A stretch of 64,000 nt of DNA from Boesenbergia rotunda. Taxonomy: Eukaryota > Streptophyta > Magnoliopsida > Zingiberales > Zingiberaceae. Of the stretch, positions 1 through 11,000 are shown in pieces. The DNA lies in contig JAGFNQ010008264.1 of the NCBI GenBank assembly GCA_024364735.1, forward strand, positions 157,560 through 221,559, written 5' to 3'. A program made the translations under genes and the position numbers. The notes below the pieces were generated by a model. That model made no database searches, was not told the DNA's origin, and saw nothing but the letters and a program-made list of their open reading frames with translations. Position 1 is the first letter of the stretch. Every line of letters begins with the position of its first letter.

Positions 1-109
1 GATGTCAGGTTCAGGGGGAGTTATTTTTCTTGTAAAAATTATATGATTTTGAGAAAAAAAATTAGTTTTCAAAAAATTATTATATAATACAAAAATATTT
101 TTTTCATGA

Positions 110-450
110 AAAATTATTTTTGGAAAAGTATTCTTTCACAAAAATTATTATGTTTTTCAAAAATATTTGTTTTTTCAAAAAATTATTTTTGGAAAAATAT
201 TCTTTAAAAATTATTGTCTTTCATAAATATTTTTTTTTGAAAAAATATTTTTGGAACAATATTCTTTCAAAAATTATTATGTCTTTAAAAAATATTTCTT
301 TGCTCGAAAAATTATTTTTTTAAAAAATATTCATTCAAAAAATTGTTATATCTTTCAAAAATATTTTTTTTGCTCAAAAAATTATTTTTGGAAAATATGG
401 TTTCAAAAATTATTATGTCTTTCAAAAATATTTTTTAACCTTATTTTTGA
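110..450 (+). repeat. AT-rich short tandem repeats (TTCAAAAATTATTATGTCTTTC-like)
   Basis: About six diverged copies of a roughly 55-60-bp unit built from caaaaattatt, atgtcttt and aaaaatatt blocks follow one another. Short open frames here are Phe/Lys/Asn-rich by-products of this composition and are not genes. Confidence 0.6.
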
Positions 451-479
451 AAAATGAACTTTAATTACTCTTATAATTT

Positions 480-1075
480 GGATAAATTTTAAAGACACGT
501 AAGAAGTTTTTCTTATAATCTACAAGGATTCCTAAGATTGTGTTAGACTTAGGGGGAGTCCTAATCAAAAGAACAGTTCATCTTTGTAAATTGACTCTAG
601 ATTACTTAGAAAATTATATATATATATTTTTAAAAGTTATATTATTCTTTTCATTTAAGTTAAAATCTAAGACACATAGGAACATCATCTTGTAGTCAAC
701 AAGCTTCCTAAGACTGTATCAAGCTTAAGGAGAGTTCAAATTGAAAGAAATATTAGAATTTTCAATGATACATTAGTTGTTCAAAACATTTTTGAAAAAC
801 TCTTAGTCTTTCAAACAATTTTTGAAAATTACTATAGTTTGAAAAATGTCTATGACACATAAGAATTTTTTTCTTGTAGTTAACAAGGTTTCTTAGGATT
901 ATGTCAATTATGGAGGATCCAAACTAAGAAATTTATGGCTTTTTCTTCAAAAATTAAATGCATATTAAAAATATTATTTTGATTGAAAAATCACTATGAC
1001 ATATAAGAAATATTCTTGTGGTCAATAAAATTTCTAGGATTGTGTCAAATTTAGGGATGTCAAAATCAATGAAAC
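480..1075 (+). repeat. Four diverged ~140-180-bp tandem units
   Basis: Units start near 491, 669, 849 and 989. Each has the order gacacatAAgaa, tcttgtagtcaacaag, cctaagattgtgtcaa, then ttaggggag. The copies differ by many substitutions, so the duplication is old. They sit in the 3' untranslated part of copia element A. Confidence 0.6.
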
Positions 1076-1393
1076 ACTTATCTTTTTCAAAACTTTTTCC
1101 CAAGTACATAACTTTCCTTAAATATTTTCAAAATAATTAAGTACTTAGTTTCTTCTTTCAAGCACATAAATAGGTTTTTAAAAATAATATTTTTTTATTA
1201 AAAACTTTAAGTATTTTAATAAATCACATCGTTGGTGTATATTTTATACTTAGCATTATTTTTTTTTGATGTGTGTAAAATGAGGAGAGAGTACCTTAAC
1301 TTAGATATCTTACGAGCCTCCCAAATTTTGACCAAAACCCCTTAAACCCAAACTTAACTTAAGACTATTGTCAAACATCAAAAAAGGAGAGAT

Positions 1394-2553
1394 TGTTGAT
1401 GCCGAAAATATCAGACAAGAACAGTCAACCTCTAGGATTTCGTTGTTTAACAATATACCAACGTCTGGTCAGTCTAACCAAGGGTTAAGCCAAACTAAAC
1501 TTGATATTTGGAAGGGTAAACCCAGGTATGATCAGTGTTACCAAAAAAGTTAGTAAAACTGGACTTGATGTTTAGAAGAGTGATTAGCAAAAAACCTAGG
1601 GCTGGTCAGTTTGACCAAGGGCTAAGCCAAACACGACTTGATGTTTGGCAGAGTGATTATCAAATAACCCAGGGTTGGTCAGTTTGACCAAGGGTTAAAC
1701 CAAATAGGACTTGATGTTTGGCAGAGTGAGTAAACCTAGATTTGATCAATTAGGCCAATGGCTAAGCCAAACAGGACTTGATGTTTGGTAGAGAAAAGTC
1801 TAGTCAAGATTAGATGACTAGTAATGAAGTCCTTGTCAAGGCACCAAAGACCTGGTGAGTGAATCTAGGTACGAAGTCATGGTTCGGAGAATTAGGCATG
1901 AAGACCTAGTCGAGGGTTGGACACCGAAGTCCTAGTTCGGGGAATTGGGCAGGAAGACATAGTCGAGGGTTGAGCACCGAAGCCCTAGTGGAGGATCTGA
2001 CACGAAATCCTGGTGAGCAAAGCTGGGTCCTAATGAGTGAAGCTAGGTGGATAGAGTCCTAATTAGTGATGTTGGGCACAAAATCCTAGTGAGTGAAGTT
2101 GGATAAAAGTCCTAGTGAGTGAAGATAGGCAAGGTGAAGTCCTAGTGAGTGAAGCTAGGTAATGAAAAACCCTAAGGAGTTGACCTTAGGTAGCTAAGTC
2201 TTAGAGAGTTAAATCTAAGAAAAACCTAGTAGGTCAGGTAGACTTACGAACTAAGACTTAGGATTGTTTGTTTGTCTTGTATTTGTTTGTCTTGAAGGAA
2301 CTTGGAGCTGGAGGCAAGCTGGTAGAGTAAATGAAAGTGTCCCGGGAGCCGAGTGTCCCTATGGGTCCCGGGAGCCCGAGTGACCCGGACACCCCCATGG
2401 GTCCCGGGCACCCGGGACCAAGTCCACAGGGTTTATCCATGACGATAAGGCTCGACTAACTGGATCAGATAAGCATCGACTTGGAGGTGCCCAAGAAGGC
2501 TACACAGGCACCCAAGTGTCTAGTATATAAAGAGGTTCGAGCAGAGCTATAAA
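1394..2553 (+). mobile_element. Copia (Sirevirus-like) 3' LTR A, truncated
   Basis: It starts TGTTGATGCC immediately after a polypurine tract. The body holds the short repeats agtcctagtgagtgaagc (about 1850-2160) and GC-rich GGGTCCCGGG palindromes (2340-2410), followed by a TATA box (tatataaag, about 2525). It is cut by a different LTR (K) at 2554, so its R/U5 end is missing here. Confidence 0.7.
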
Positions 2554-3276
2554 TGTTAGGATATATACTAAAAGTCAAGCATTTGTATGAACATCTAAAT
2601 TATAGAATGAGAATCACATGATCATTATTTGCTTTTTTTATTTTATATATACATGCTATTATCTAATACTGTACATTATAGATAACATGGTATGTGGTGT
2701 TACAGAAGATCATGTTATCAGTCCCTTGTAGAGTATAAGTTGAGGCTCACAACCTAGATAGTTTTGGACAAACCATTGGCATGGTTGTAGTGTAATTTGC
2801 TATTGGTTTATCTTGACCATAGAATTACATTAGTATACTTTGTGTGTATTGAACATGACTGATATAGAGGTGATTCAATTTATACTAACTATATAATTAA
2901 ATCAGACATCAGATATTATGGTGTATATGCTCTTAATCCCGATATAATAATGGGCACATGTACTTAATATCTATTTTTTAATTTACCAATGGGCGAGATT
3001 TATTTGATAAATCGATAGGCTCGGTATGTTGAGAAATAATATTATTTACATGGTGTACCTTTCATTATAAATGGAAACTGTGTCCTGATGCGTCAGGTTG
3101 ATGATGTCCCCTTGAGGAGCTCATAAATTCATCATGGAAATCATGTAGGTGGACTTGGTCCTACATGATGATAAGGTTGAGTAGTACTACTCATAGAGTT
3201 AGATATTAATTAATTAAATTGTCAATAATTTAAATAATTAATGGACATTCGAGATCTTAAATATGGGGAGATTTTT
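2554..3276 (+). mobile_element. Angela/Tork-type copia LTR K, 5' part
   Basis: The start TGTTAGGATATATACTAAAA and the internal block ggacattcgagatctta followed by ggggaga are characteristic of Angela-type LTRs of monocots (family knowledge). It is interrupted by LTR B at 3277, and its remainder was not found to the right. It lies directly next to the TATA region of LTR A, consistent with insertion into A. Confidence 0.6.
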
Positions 3277-4559
3277 TGTTGGTGCCGGAAGCACCAATGT
3301 CGAACCTATGTTTTGATAATGGCAAAGAGTTCAGAAGTTAAGATTTGGTTGTGATCTAATAAGCTTATTAAGTGTGCAGGAAAATCCTAGGTACACTAGG
3401 CACAATGTCCTGGTTCTATGAATTGAGCACTAAGTTCTGGCTGCGGGCTAAGCAACTAAGTCCTGACGTAAGGATGGACACAAAGACCTGGTGAGTAAAG
3501 CTGGGCACTAAGTCCTGGCCGAGGGCTGGGCACCGAAGACCTGGTGAGTAAAGCTGGGCACTAAGTCCTGGTCACGGACTGGGCACGAAGACTTGATCCG
3601 GGGGATTGGGCAAAAGTCCAACTGGAGGAGCCGGTTGGCAAAAAGGTAAATTCTCCCTAGAGGAGTAGGTGAGGACGCGTTCCCCGTAGGAGGGAACATT
3701 AGGCATGGGTTTGACCTAGGGTTCCATTTGGGAGACCCAAAGTCAGAACCAAGACAGCTCAGGCTGTAAATAATGTTCTAATCTTATCATTTGTATGCTT
3801 TGTATGTCATTGGAACTAACCCTAGTTGCAAGAATGAGTGGAAGGAGTTTTCTGGACTCAGGCGCCTCAATGGAGTGAGGCGCCCTAGCTGGGCTAGGCG
3901 CTTGTATTGAGACAGGCGCCTAGTGAAGGGTTAAACAGAACATTCAAAACAAAACTATCACGCAAGCCTCTGGACCAAGTCAAGCTAGGTGCCTGTGTTA
4001 ACACAAGCGCCCCAGTCAGCTCAGGCGCCCCAGTTTAAGGGATAAGCTCTGGTCGAGTCTGCGGATTGGAGTTCTCGCAAGATAGGCCACGTGTCAGGCA
4101 CACCCTTCAACACAGGCGCCCCACTGACCAGTATAAATAGCGGTTCACCCCTAAGTCTTCAGAACAACTTGCAAATCTCGCTCTCAACACTTTCGTTCAA
4201 GCGCTACGCTCCGACAAGCTCCGTATTTGCCATTCAAGCGCCGACGATAACCCATTGCTCCGAACTTCCAACCTCTCCGGTCGTCGGTAAATGTTTAATT
4301 CTTTATGTGTTGTAATTTTATTTTCAGTTCTATATTTGTACTTTAACATGTAAACTCTATTCGAATATAGAATTGCCCATCGTAAACGGTCAAGGACCGT
4401 GGGCCTTGGAGTAGGAGCCGACCGCGACTCCAAACTAAGTAAAAAGAAATCGTGTTAGCGATTGATTTTACTATTTCCACTGCGTAATTGCTCTCTTTGT
4501 CTGAAAATTTTTTACGATCGATATTCACCCCCCCTTTATCGATTCAATTTGATCCCACA
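3277..4559 (+). mobile_element. Copia (Sirevirus-like) 5' LTR B
   Basis: This 1283-bp LTR runs from TGTTGGTGCCGGAAGCACC to ATTTGATCCCACA. It contains ctggtgagtaaagctgggca repeats (3480-3620), GGCGCC-rich palindromes (3860-4120), a TATA box and the conserved attcacccccccttta block near its end. A primer-binding site follows three bases later, so it is a 5' LTR. Its relatives here are C, F2 and M. Confidence 0.85.
4132..4140 (+). promoter_or_regulatory. TATA box of LTR B
   Basis: TATAAATAG lies downstream of the palindrome block, at the usual U3/R position for these LTRs. Confidence 0.55.
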
Positions 4560-4561
4560 AG

Positions 4562-4573
4562 TGGTATCAGAGC
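4562..4573 (+). other. Primer-binding site of element B (initiator tRNA-Met)
   Basis: TGGTATCAGAGC is complementary to the 3' end of plant initiator tRNA-Met, the usual primer of Ty1/copia elements. It starts three bases after the LTR. Confidence 0.85.
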
Positions 4574-4784
4574 GGGTGGCTCAAACTTGGTGCAACCACC
4601 AGTTTGAGAATTTTTTTTTCGGATTTACGAATTTTAAATTTTTTTGGTCGAATTTTTTCATTAATCGAGGTTAGTGGAACACCACTTGATATTTTTCCGT
4701 TATAAAAATTTTTCCCGCACTACGAATCCAAGACTCAGTCATGGAACAAGTTCTTTTTGTTAATTCTTTTTTCAGATAATTTTA

Positions 4785-5776
4785 ATGGCCATGAAGGAGG
4801 GATACAACACCGCTAGACCCCCTCTTTTTCAGTGGAGAAGATTTCTCCTACTGGAAAAGCAGGATGGATGTCCACCTGAATACTCAGGTGGGCATGTGGA
4901 TAATTATCCAGTTTGGGCTGGAAATTCCCAAAAATACAAAGGCATGGTGCAACACTATCCGAGTGGGATGGCCCACTGAAGAAGAAAATTGAGGCCGACG
5001 CAAAGGCGACCCAAACTTTACACTGCAACTTAACAAAAGAGGAGCTAAACCGGGTTGGACCCATCAACAGCACGAAGGAGCTTTGGAACAAGCTGATTGA
5101 GCTGCACGAAGGTACTTCCGACACGAGGATCAGCAAAGGAGATATGTTGCTTAACAGACTCTACACAATCAAGATGCACGACGGCGAGCCCAGCTCCATG
5201 CCAGAATCCAGGAGTTGATGAACGGGCTGCACACGATAGGTCACAAGGTTGAAAACCATGACCTGATAACATATACTTTAAATTCTTTTCCTAGAAACTC
5301 ACTGTGGGCGTCTATGATGGATGCCTACAAAATTTCAAAAAAATTATCTGAAATAAAGCTAGATGAGCTATTTTCTGAATTAGAAATGCACGAACAGACT
5401 AGCACTACCTTGATCGAGAAAGGTAAAGCTTTTATTGCAGGAAAATCTCAAGGAAAAGCTCCCAAAAAGAAGCCTCAACCAGCACCCGAGTCCGACTCAG
5501 ACTCAGAATCAGAAGATAGTGAAGGGGATCGACCCAAGTTGGTTCGTCTAGCTTTACTACAAAGAACTAAAGTACCAAACGAGCAAGAAGAAATCAAGCC
5601 GATGAAAGGAAGATCCAGCAGAACCTTCAACGAGCTCGAAGTGCAAGACCAACGTTACTTGCTACGAATGCAACAAAAAGGGACACTTTAAGTCAGAGTG
5701 CCCCAACCTAAAGGAAACCAAGAAGGCGCGTAGAAAGAAGGTTCTTCAAGTCACCTGGGGTGAATCATCTTCTTAA
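4785..5776 (+). pseudogene. Copia gag pseudogene of element B
   Basis: The start MAMKEGYNTARPPLF matches the gag start of element E (MALREGFSTTRPPFF). Downstream, after frame changes near 4850 and 5000, come the conserved UBN2-type gag segments LWNKLIELHEG (about 5090) and NHDLITYTLNSFPRNSLW (about 5260-5310). The zinc knuckle CYECNKKGHFKSEC lies at about 5661-5703 in yet another frame. An in-frame TGA also breaks it near 5217. Gag would package element RNA; this copy cannot make a full protein. Sequence similarity to B ends near 5776-5805, where LTR L begins. Confidence 0.8.
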
Positions 5777-5805
5777 GAAGAAGAAGAAGTCTCGCACGCG
5801 AATCT

Positions 5806-6736
5806 TGATAGATCAACTGGCGTGCTAGAAGGGGGGTGAATAGTACTTTTTCATTGATGTCTCTACAAGGTTGTTAGCGCAGCGGAATCAATAATATGCA
5901 AAGGATAATAAAAATAATGCTAACAACAAAAATTTACTTGGTATCCACCCAAATGGGTGACTAATCCAAGGATCCACGCACGTACACCACCTCCACTATG
6001 AAAAATCTCCTTCAGGTGGAGAAACCTTTACAACGGTGTTGTCTTCCTCTTTACAGAATATAGTGATTGAAAAGAGAGAGAAAGATGAAAAGACTTTTCA
6101 CACGAGCAGCACTTTGTTATAGTATGGAACCGTACCGCTCACGTGCAAAAAGGTCCTCCTTTTATATGAGAACAGGACAAACTCGCAGTCTATCCAGCCG
6201 TGCACCAGTCGGCATCCCCTGGGGTAGTCAACTGGCCTAGCATTAATTATTAGACAACGGCTAGTTTTTGGGGTATACTAATCGACTGCCTCTGGGCTAG
6301 TCGACTGGTAGAAGGCTGAAAACCTTCTATGAGTTTTGGCAGTCGACTCCCCTCTGGCTAGTCGACTGCCCACTCTCTCCTAGCCGTTCTTCACATACTC
6401 CTTCACGTATTCCTTCAGGTTCACTCCCTTGGCTCGCCCCTTGAAGTCATCTTCCTCTGGCTCTCGTCCCTCGGATGCGCACACAAGCCTTCCCTTGGCT
6501 TGCCTCCATGCCACCTTCATGTGTGCCCTTGAAGTCCACTTCCCGGCTTCCCCTTGGAGTCCTCCTCCCTTGGCTCTCGTCCCTCGGATATGTTTATCAT
6601 GTGTGATTCTCCAAGTCCTGCAAACTCAATCACACACATCAAATACAACATAACACTCAAACCTTAAACATATTCACACACACACACACATCAAAACCAT
6701 GATCTTCCAACCATTTTTGGGTCGATTGTCTCAACA
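5806..6736 (-). mobile_element. Copia 3' LTR L (minus strand), AGTCGACT-palindrome family
   Basis: Read on the minus strand it starts TGTTGAGACAATCGACCC after a polypurine tract and ends near 5806 just after the block ctattcaccccccttctag. The 931-bp body carries several tcgactagcc/agtcgactg palindromes (6190-6380), like LTRs of element G. It is inserted next to the truncated gag of B. Confidence 0.75.
6670..6690. repeat. (CA)n microsatellite
   Basis: A short run of alternating ca/ac lies inside LTR L near its U3 start. Confidence 0.8.
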
Positions 6737-7703
6737 ATCTCCTCCATTTTGATGTGTGGCAATATGTTTAAGTTTAGAGATAAATAAAAGTCAACAATAA
6801 CAGTAACAATATATAGCAATTGAAAAACATAAGACATAGCAAATCTAAAAGGTAACCTCCCTCTTAATCCATGTCTTTTCCGATTTTCAATTCTACTCAT
6901 GATCCAAGTTAAGTTTCCACTTAACACTAAACAACATTAAAAATGCAAGACATATCAAAACCTAAGAGGTAACCTCCCCCTTAATCCATGTCTTTTCCCA
7001 TTTTTTATCATCCAAGGTCTATGTTAGACAAAATACTTAAACCATCCATTTCAAGTCAAAATTCTAACTTAAACCACCCATTCTACCCCTTTGACAACAT
7101 CAAAATGATTGCCTTAAGCAACCCAACCCTATGGCATCAAATGAGAGAAAGTTAGATTTCGGAAAAAGATTAGAGAATTTGAGAACAGGCGTGCCAGTTG
7201 ACTACCCATGGGGTAGTCGACTGATACGCTTTCAGTCAGATTTTTCAGCTTTTTTGTCGAATTTCAGAAACCCTCTAAAAATTCCAAAAAATTCCAAAAA
7301 TTGTAAAAATGTGCACACATGTTTGAAATAATATACTCTATCAAGAAAAAATATCAGTCCATATAAAATTTCAAACATGCTTGACTTTTGATAAAAACTC
7401 AAAATCCTTGAGAAACACTAAGTTTTGTATCAAAATTACAACCTAATTTTGAAATCATATAGCTTTTAAAAGTATTGTAAAGCATATTAGACATAAAATG
7501 GTTTTCAAAGGTTTGAAATGTCCAACTATGATCTTTGGGCAAAGTGTCCTTTAATTAAACGCTTGCCTTCCCGATAGTTGATCTAATTTTCATATTTTGA
7601 TACTTTTAATGATTCAACAATATGCCACTAGCACAAGTGAAACAAGTGTATCACCCTAATGTATCAAGCACACTTTTTCAAATGTAATATCCCAAGGTTC
7701 ATC
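6737..7703 (-). mobile_element. 3' untranslated region of copia element L
   Basis: The minus strand carries the polypurine tract aaaatggaggagatt next to the LTR. A block containing aggtaacctcccycttaatccatgtctttt occurs twice (about 6850 and 6965), a local duplication. No coding potential was recognised. Confidence 0.6.
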
Positions 7704-8164
7704 CTATATTTCAACAAAACACATTCCAAGGCCACTTCTTAAGAATGTAAACTCTGATTCGGGAAGAGGCTTGGTAAAAATGTCGGCTAGGTTTGATTTT
7801 GATTCAACATAGTGTAGTTCTATGTCTCCCCTTGACACATGGTCTCTAATGAAGTGATGTTTCACTTCAATGTGTTTTGTCCTAGAGTGGTGAACCAGAT
7901 TTTTGGTCAAATTGATTGTACTTACATTATCACACAAGACTTTGACCATGGTATAATGTAACTCAAAATCTTCTAGAGTGTGCATGATCCAAAGGAGTTG
8001 GGAAACACACCCACCCATTGCCACATATTCCACCTCCGTTGCTGATAGGGCAACGCATGGTTGTTTCCTACTACTCCAACTAACTAAGGAAGACCCAAGG
8101 AATTGACATCCTCCACTAGTACTCTTCCTATCTAGCTTACAACCCGCATAGTCCAAGTCGATGT
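7704..8164 (-). pseudogene. Copia RNase H C-terminal part (element L), truncated
   Basis: The minus-strand frame shows the copia RNase H run DYAGCKLDRKSTSGGCQFLG, then SWSSRKQ, EVEYVAMG, LLCDN-like VLCDN, NLTKN, HSRTKHIEVKHHFIRDHV and LADIFTKPLPES, ending GMCFVEI. The usual upstream reverse transcriptase is missing because LTR C has inserted after the DLDYAGC segment at 8165. It would have degraded the RNA strand of the RNA:DNA hybrid. It is open within the retained part but cannot be a stand-alone gene. Confidence 0.85.
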
Positions 8165-9558
8165 TGTTGGATCGAGAGAACCGATAGAGGGGGGTGAATA
8201 TCGGAAAGCGTTCGGATTTTAAAATTAGAGAAATTACACAGTGGAAATTAAAAACAAACAAACACAAACACAGGTAATTTTACTTGGTTCGGAGCCTAGG
8301 TCGACTCCTACTCCAAGGCCCACGATCGTTGGCCGTTTACTGCGGGCAATACTATAATCGTGCAAATCAATTTACAGATGATGATTACAATAAAGGTGCA
8401 GTAAGAAAAAATCAACTTTTCGTTATCGACGTCCGGTGTAGAATCTATTTTGAAGCAGAGGGACGTCATCAGTGCTTGTATCTCGAGTCGGAAGGTTTCC
8501 GGAGCAGAGCGTGGGAGTAGAAGAGCGAGAATGCATTGGAAAGCTTGGATTGTCGAAAGCCTTGGCGTTGGGTGCTATTTATAGCACCTCGGGGCGCCCT
8601 GGACATCGGGGGCGCCCCCCCCCCCCCCACATGTCACGTGATCCGAGCTTCGCTTGGTCAACCTCTATCCCACTCGAATAGGGCTGAGGTTTGACCATGG
8701 GGGCGCCCGGGACGCTGGGGGCGCCCTGTTTGACTCCTTCAGCGAAGGCTTCTCGGCTGGATAAGGGTAATCAGCTTCGCTGGCGTAGGCGCGGGGCGCC
8801 CTGGGCATCCTGGGCACCCTGGGCGCTGGGGGCACCCTGGGCGCTGGGGGCGCCCTGGGCGCAGGGGGCGCCCCGGCCAGTAAGCAGCCGAAGCACGTGT
8901 TGCTTCGCTTGTATTGTGTTGGCCTTGGGGGCGCCCGGGACACTGAGAGCGCCCTGCTCAGCAACTTGCCTCTCTCCTTTGGGCATTCTAAGCTGCAGAC
9001 ACACGTTCCTTCGGTCCTGCATCCAGGGTTAGTCCAAAACAATATGAAGCAATAGAGTATTATGTTTATACAGCCTTAGCTGTCTTGGTTCTGACTTTGG
9101 GTCTCCAAAATGGAGCCCTAGGTCGAACCGACGCCTACTGTTCCCTCGACGAGGAACGCGTCCTCGCCTACTCCTCTCGAGAGAATGTACCTGATGCCAA
9201 CCGGCTCCTTCGGTTGGACTTTTGCCGAGCGGTCCTTTGCCAGGTCTTGGATACCAAGCTTTCCTTCGCCTGGTGCCTAGCATTCCTTCGCCAGGTGTTC
9301 AGTCCCAAGCTGTCCTTCACCTGGTGCCTAGCAGTCCTTTGCTAGGGCTTCAGTACCCTGGCATTCCTTCGCCAGTGCCTAGCAGTCCTTCGCTAGGACT
9401 TTTTACTCTGGCATTCCTTCGCCAGTGCCTGGCAGTCCTTCGCTAGGACATTTCCTGCACACTTGAGTAGCATGTTAGATAACATGTAAGACATAACTTT
9501 TGAACCCTTTTGCCATTATCAAAACTCAGGTTCGACTTGGGTGCTTTCTGCACCAACA
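8165..9558 (-). mobile_element. Copia 3' LTR C (minus strand), GGGCGCCC-palindrome family
   Basis: On the minus strand it starts TGTTGGTGCAGAAAGCAC after a polypurine tract (aaaaagggggagatt) and ends CGATCCAACA at 8165, with the attcaccccctctatcg block just inside. The 1394-bp body has agtcctagcgaaggactgc repeats (9230-9450), many GGGCGCCC palindromes (8590-8960) and a TATA box (about 8575-8585). It is inserted into the RNase H of element L. Confidence 0.85.
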
Positions 9559-10829
9559 ATCTCCCCCTTTTTGATTTATGGCAACTCTGGTTCAAAAAGT
9601 TAAGTTAATCAGGGCAAGTAAAAATTAAATCTCGTTCCCTCCCCCTTGAAGGAATCTCCCCCTAGATTTTTCTAAACTTCATGAGGTTTTAAAATAAATT
9701 CTAAGTTTAAGGATGGATTTTTACTTAGAATAATTTTCAAGAGAAAATAATTTTGGTTGTCTATTTTGGAGAACTTGCAGAATATTTAAGTTTAAATACT
9801 TTAGAAAACTTAAGAAGGACTTAAGGAAAATTTTTGACGCCTTAAGTTTTAAGTACTCGACAACATTTTGAAAACTTTAAGTTTTAGAGTACTTAGTGAA
9901 ATTTGAGAAAGTTAAGTACTTTGACAAAACTGAAGTACTTAAAAAAGTTTTGAAAAACTTAAGTGCTTAGAAAAGTTTTGAAAAACTTAAGTGCTTAGAA
10001 AAGTTTTTTGAAAAACTTAAGTACTTAGAAAAGTTTTGATAAAATTAAGTACTTAGTAAAGTTTTGAAAGTCTTAAGTACATGGAAAAACTTAGTACATT
10101 GCAAAATTTAGTGCTTTGAAAAACTTAGTACTTTTCGAATAAAGGATAGAGTATGAAATTTTGAATTTTGAAAAAAAATTTAAACTCTCCTTTCATATCT
10201 CTCCCCCTTTACCATATATCAAAAACAAATAATTACAGCAGAGATAGAATAATTAAATTGCATAAAGGAGAATAACTTGCATGATTTTGCTGTACTGAAC
10301 CAATTCATGATGAGAATTAAACCAAATCAGTTTCATTTTCCTCTTTTAGGGACCTGTCTAACCCAATTAGCTACTTACTAACTGTTATAAATAGTATTTT
10401 TTGCTAAGGTTAGTCAAGTTAAGTGTTCTGTTCATGTTAGATTTTCTAAACTTGACACTTAACTTGATTACTGTATAAGTTGTATTTAGTGCCCCAATTA
10501 TTACAGATGCACTGACTTAAAGCATCTTGAATTAAGGCAAAGACCTAAGCATCTCAACCCTTTCTAGGTAATCAATCAAAAGTACCCTAAGGTGCTTGTG
10601 AGATGCTGGCTTCTAAGTCTATAGGTGCATGCAGTTCTAGAGTTAGGGCCTAGGCTAAGTCCATTTTCGAAAAAAAACTAGTTTTGAAAGGGGGTAGTTT
10701 TTATAAAACTAAGTTGAAAAATTTGAAAAAAAAATGATTTTGAAATTAAGTAAAACAGTTTTTTAACTTCTTTTAGAAACTGATTTTCAACTCAAGTAAA
10801 GCAGTAAGAAAATCAAAAGTAGAGTTAAC
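9559..10829 (-). mobile_element. 3' untranslated region of copia element C
   Basis: AT-rich non-coding DNA between RNase H and the polypurine tract. A stretch at about 9840-10140 repeats aaagttttgaaaaacttaagtacttag in a loose tandem of about 30 bp. No gene was seen. Confidence 0.6.
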
Positions 10830-11000
10830 CTATTCTACTAGGCACAATCCTAACTGCCTTCTTAGTGAACTGAACTCAGACTCAGGTAGGGGTTTGATGA
10901 ATATGTCAGCAAAGTTGGATTTAGAATCTACATATTTAAGGACTATCTCACCCCTGGCAACATGGTCTCTTATAAAGTGATGTTTAACTTCTATGTGTTT
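10830..11000 (-). pseudogene. Copia RNase H C-terminus of element C (distal half)
   Basis: The minus-strand frame reads TKHIEVKHHFIRDHVARGE and SNFADIFIKPLPESEF, the end of a copia RNase H. The upstream half of the same domain lies at 13444-13943. The two halves were separated by a solo LTR (11001-13443), whose 5-bp target duplication tgttt is present on both sides. Element C also has an in-frame TAG at 13461-13463. Confidence 0.85.

Larger units (their letters stand above)
1..1393 (+). mobile_element. 3' non-coding region of copia element A, ending in polypurine tract
   Basis: This is AT-rich DNA with no credible coding. It contains the purine runs (gggggag) typical of the region between RNase H and the 3' LTR in Sirevirus-like copia elements. 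It ends with the polypurine tract aaaaaaggagagatt directly before an LTR start (TGTTGATGCC) at 1394, which fixes the orientation as plus. The coding part of this element lies outside the window to the left. Seen: polypurine tract and LTR junction. Inferred: family. Confidence 0.7.

Noticed and set aside
120..457. Phe/Lys-rich frames near the window start
   Set aside because: Low-complexity AT-rich tandem repeats.
2258..2440. Collagen-like Gly-Pro-rich minus-strand frame
   Set aside because: It arises from GGGTCCCGGG palindromes in LTR A.
4197..4433. Small frames around the end of LTR B
   Set aside because: LTR sequence. The same conserved blocks occur in LTRs C and M.
8665..9042. Ala/Pro/Arg-rich frames on both strands
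   Set aside because: By-products of the GGGCGCCC palindrome array in LTR C. The same happens at 39712-40188 and 41911-42272.
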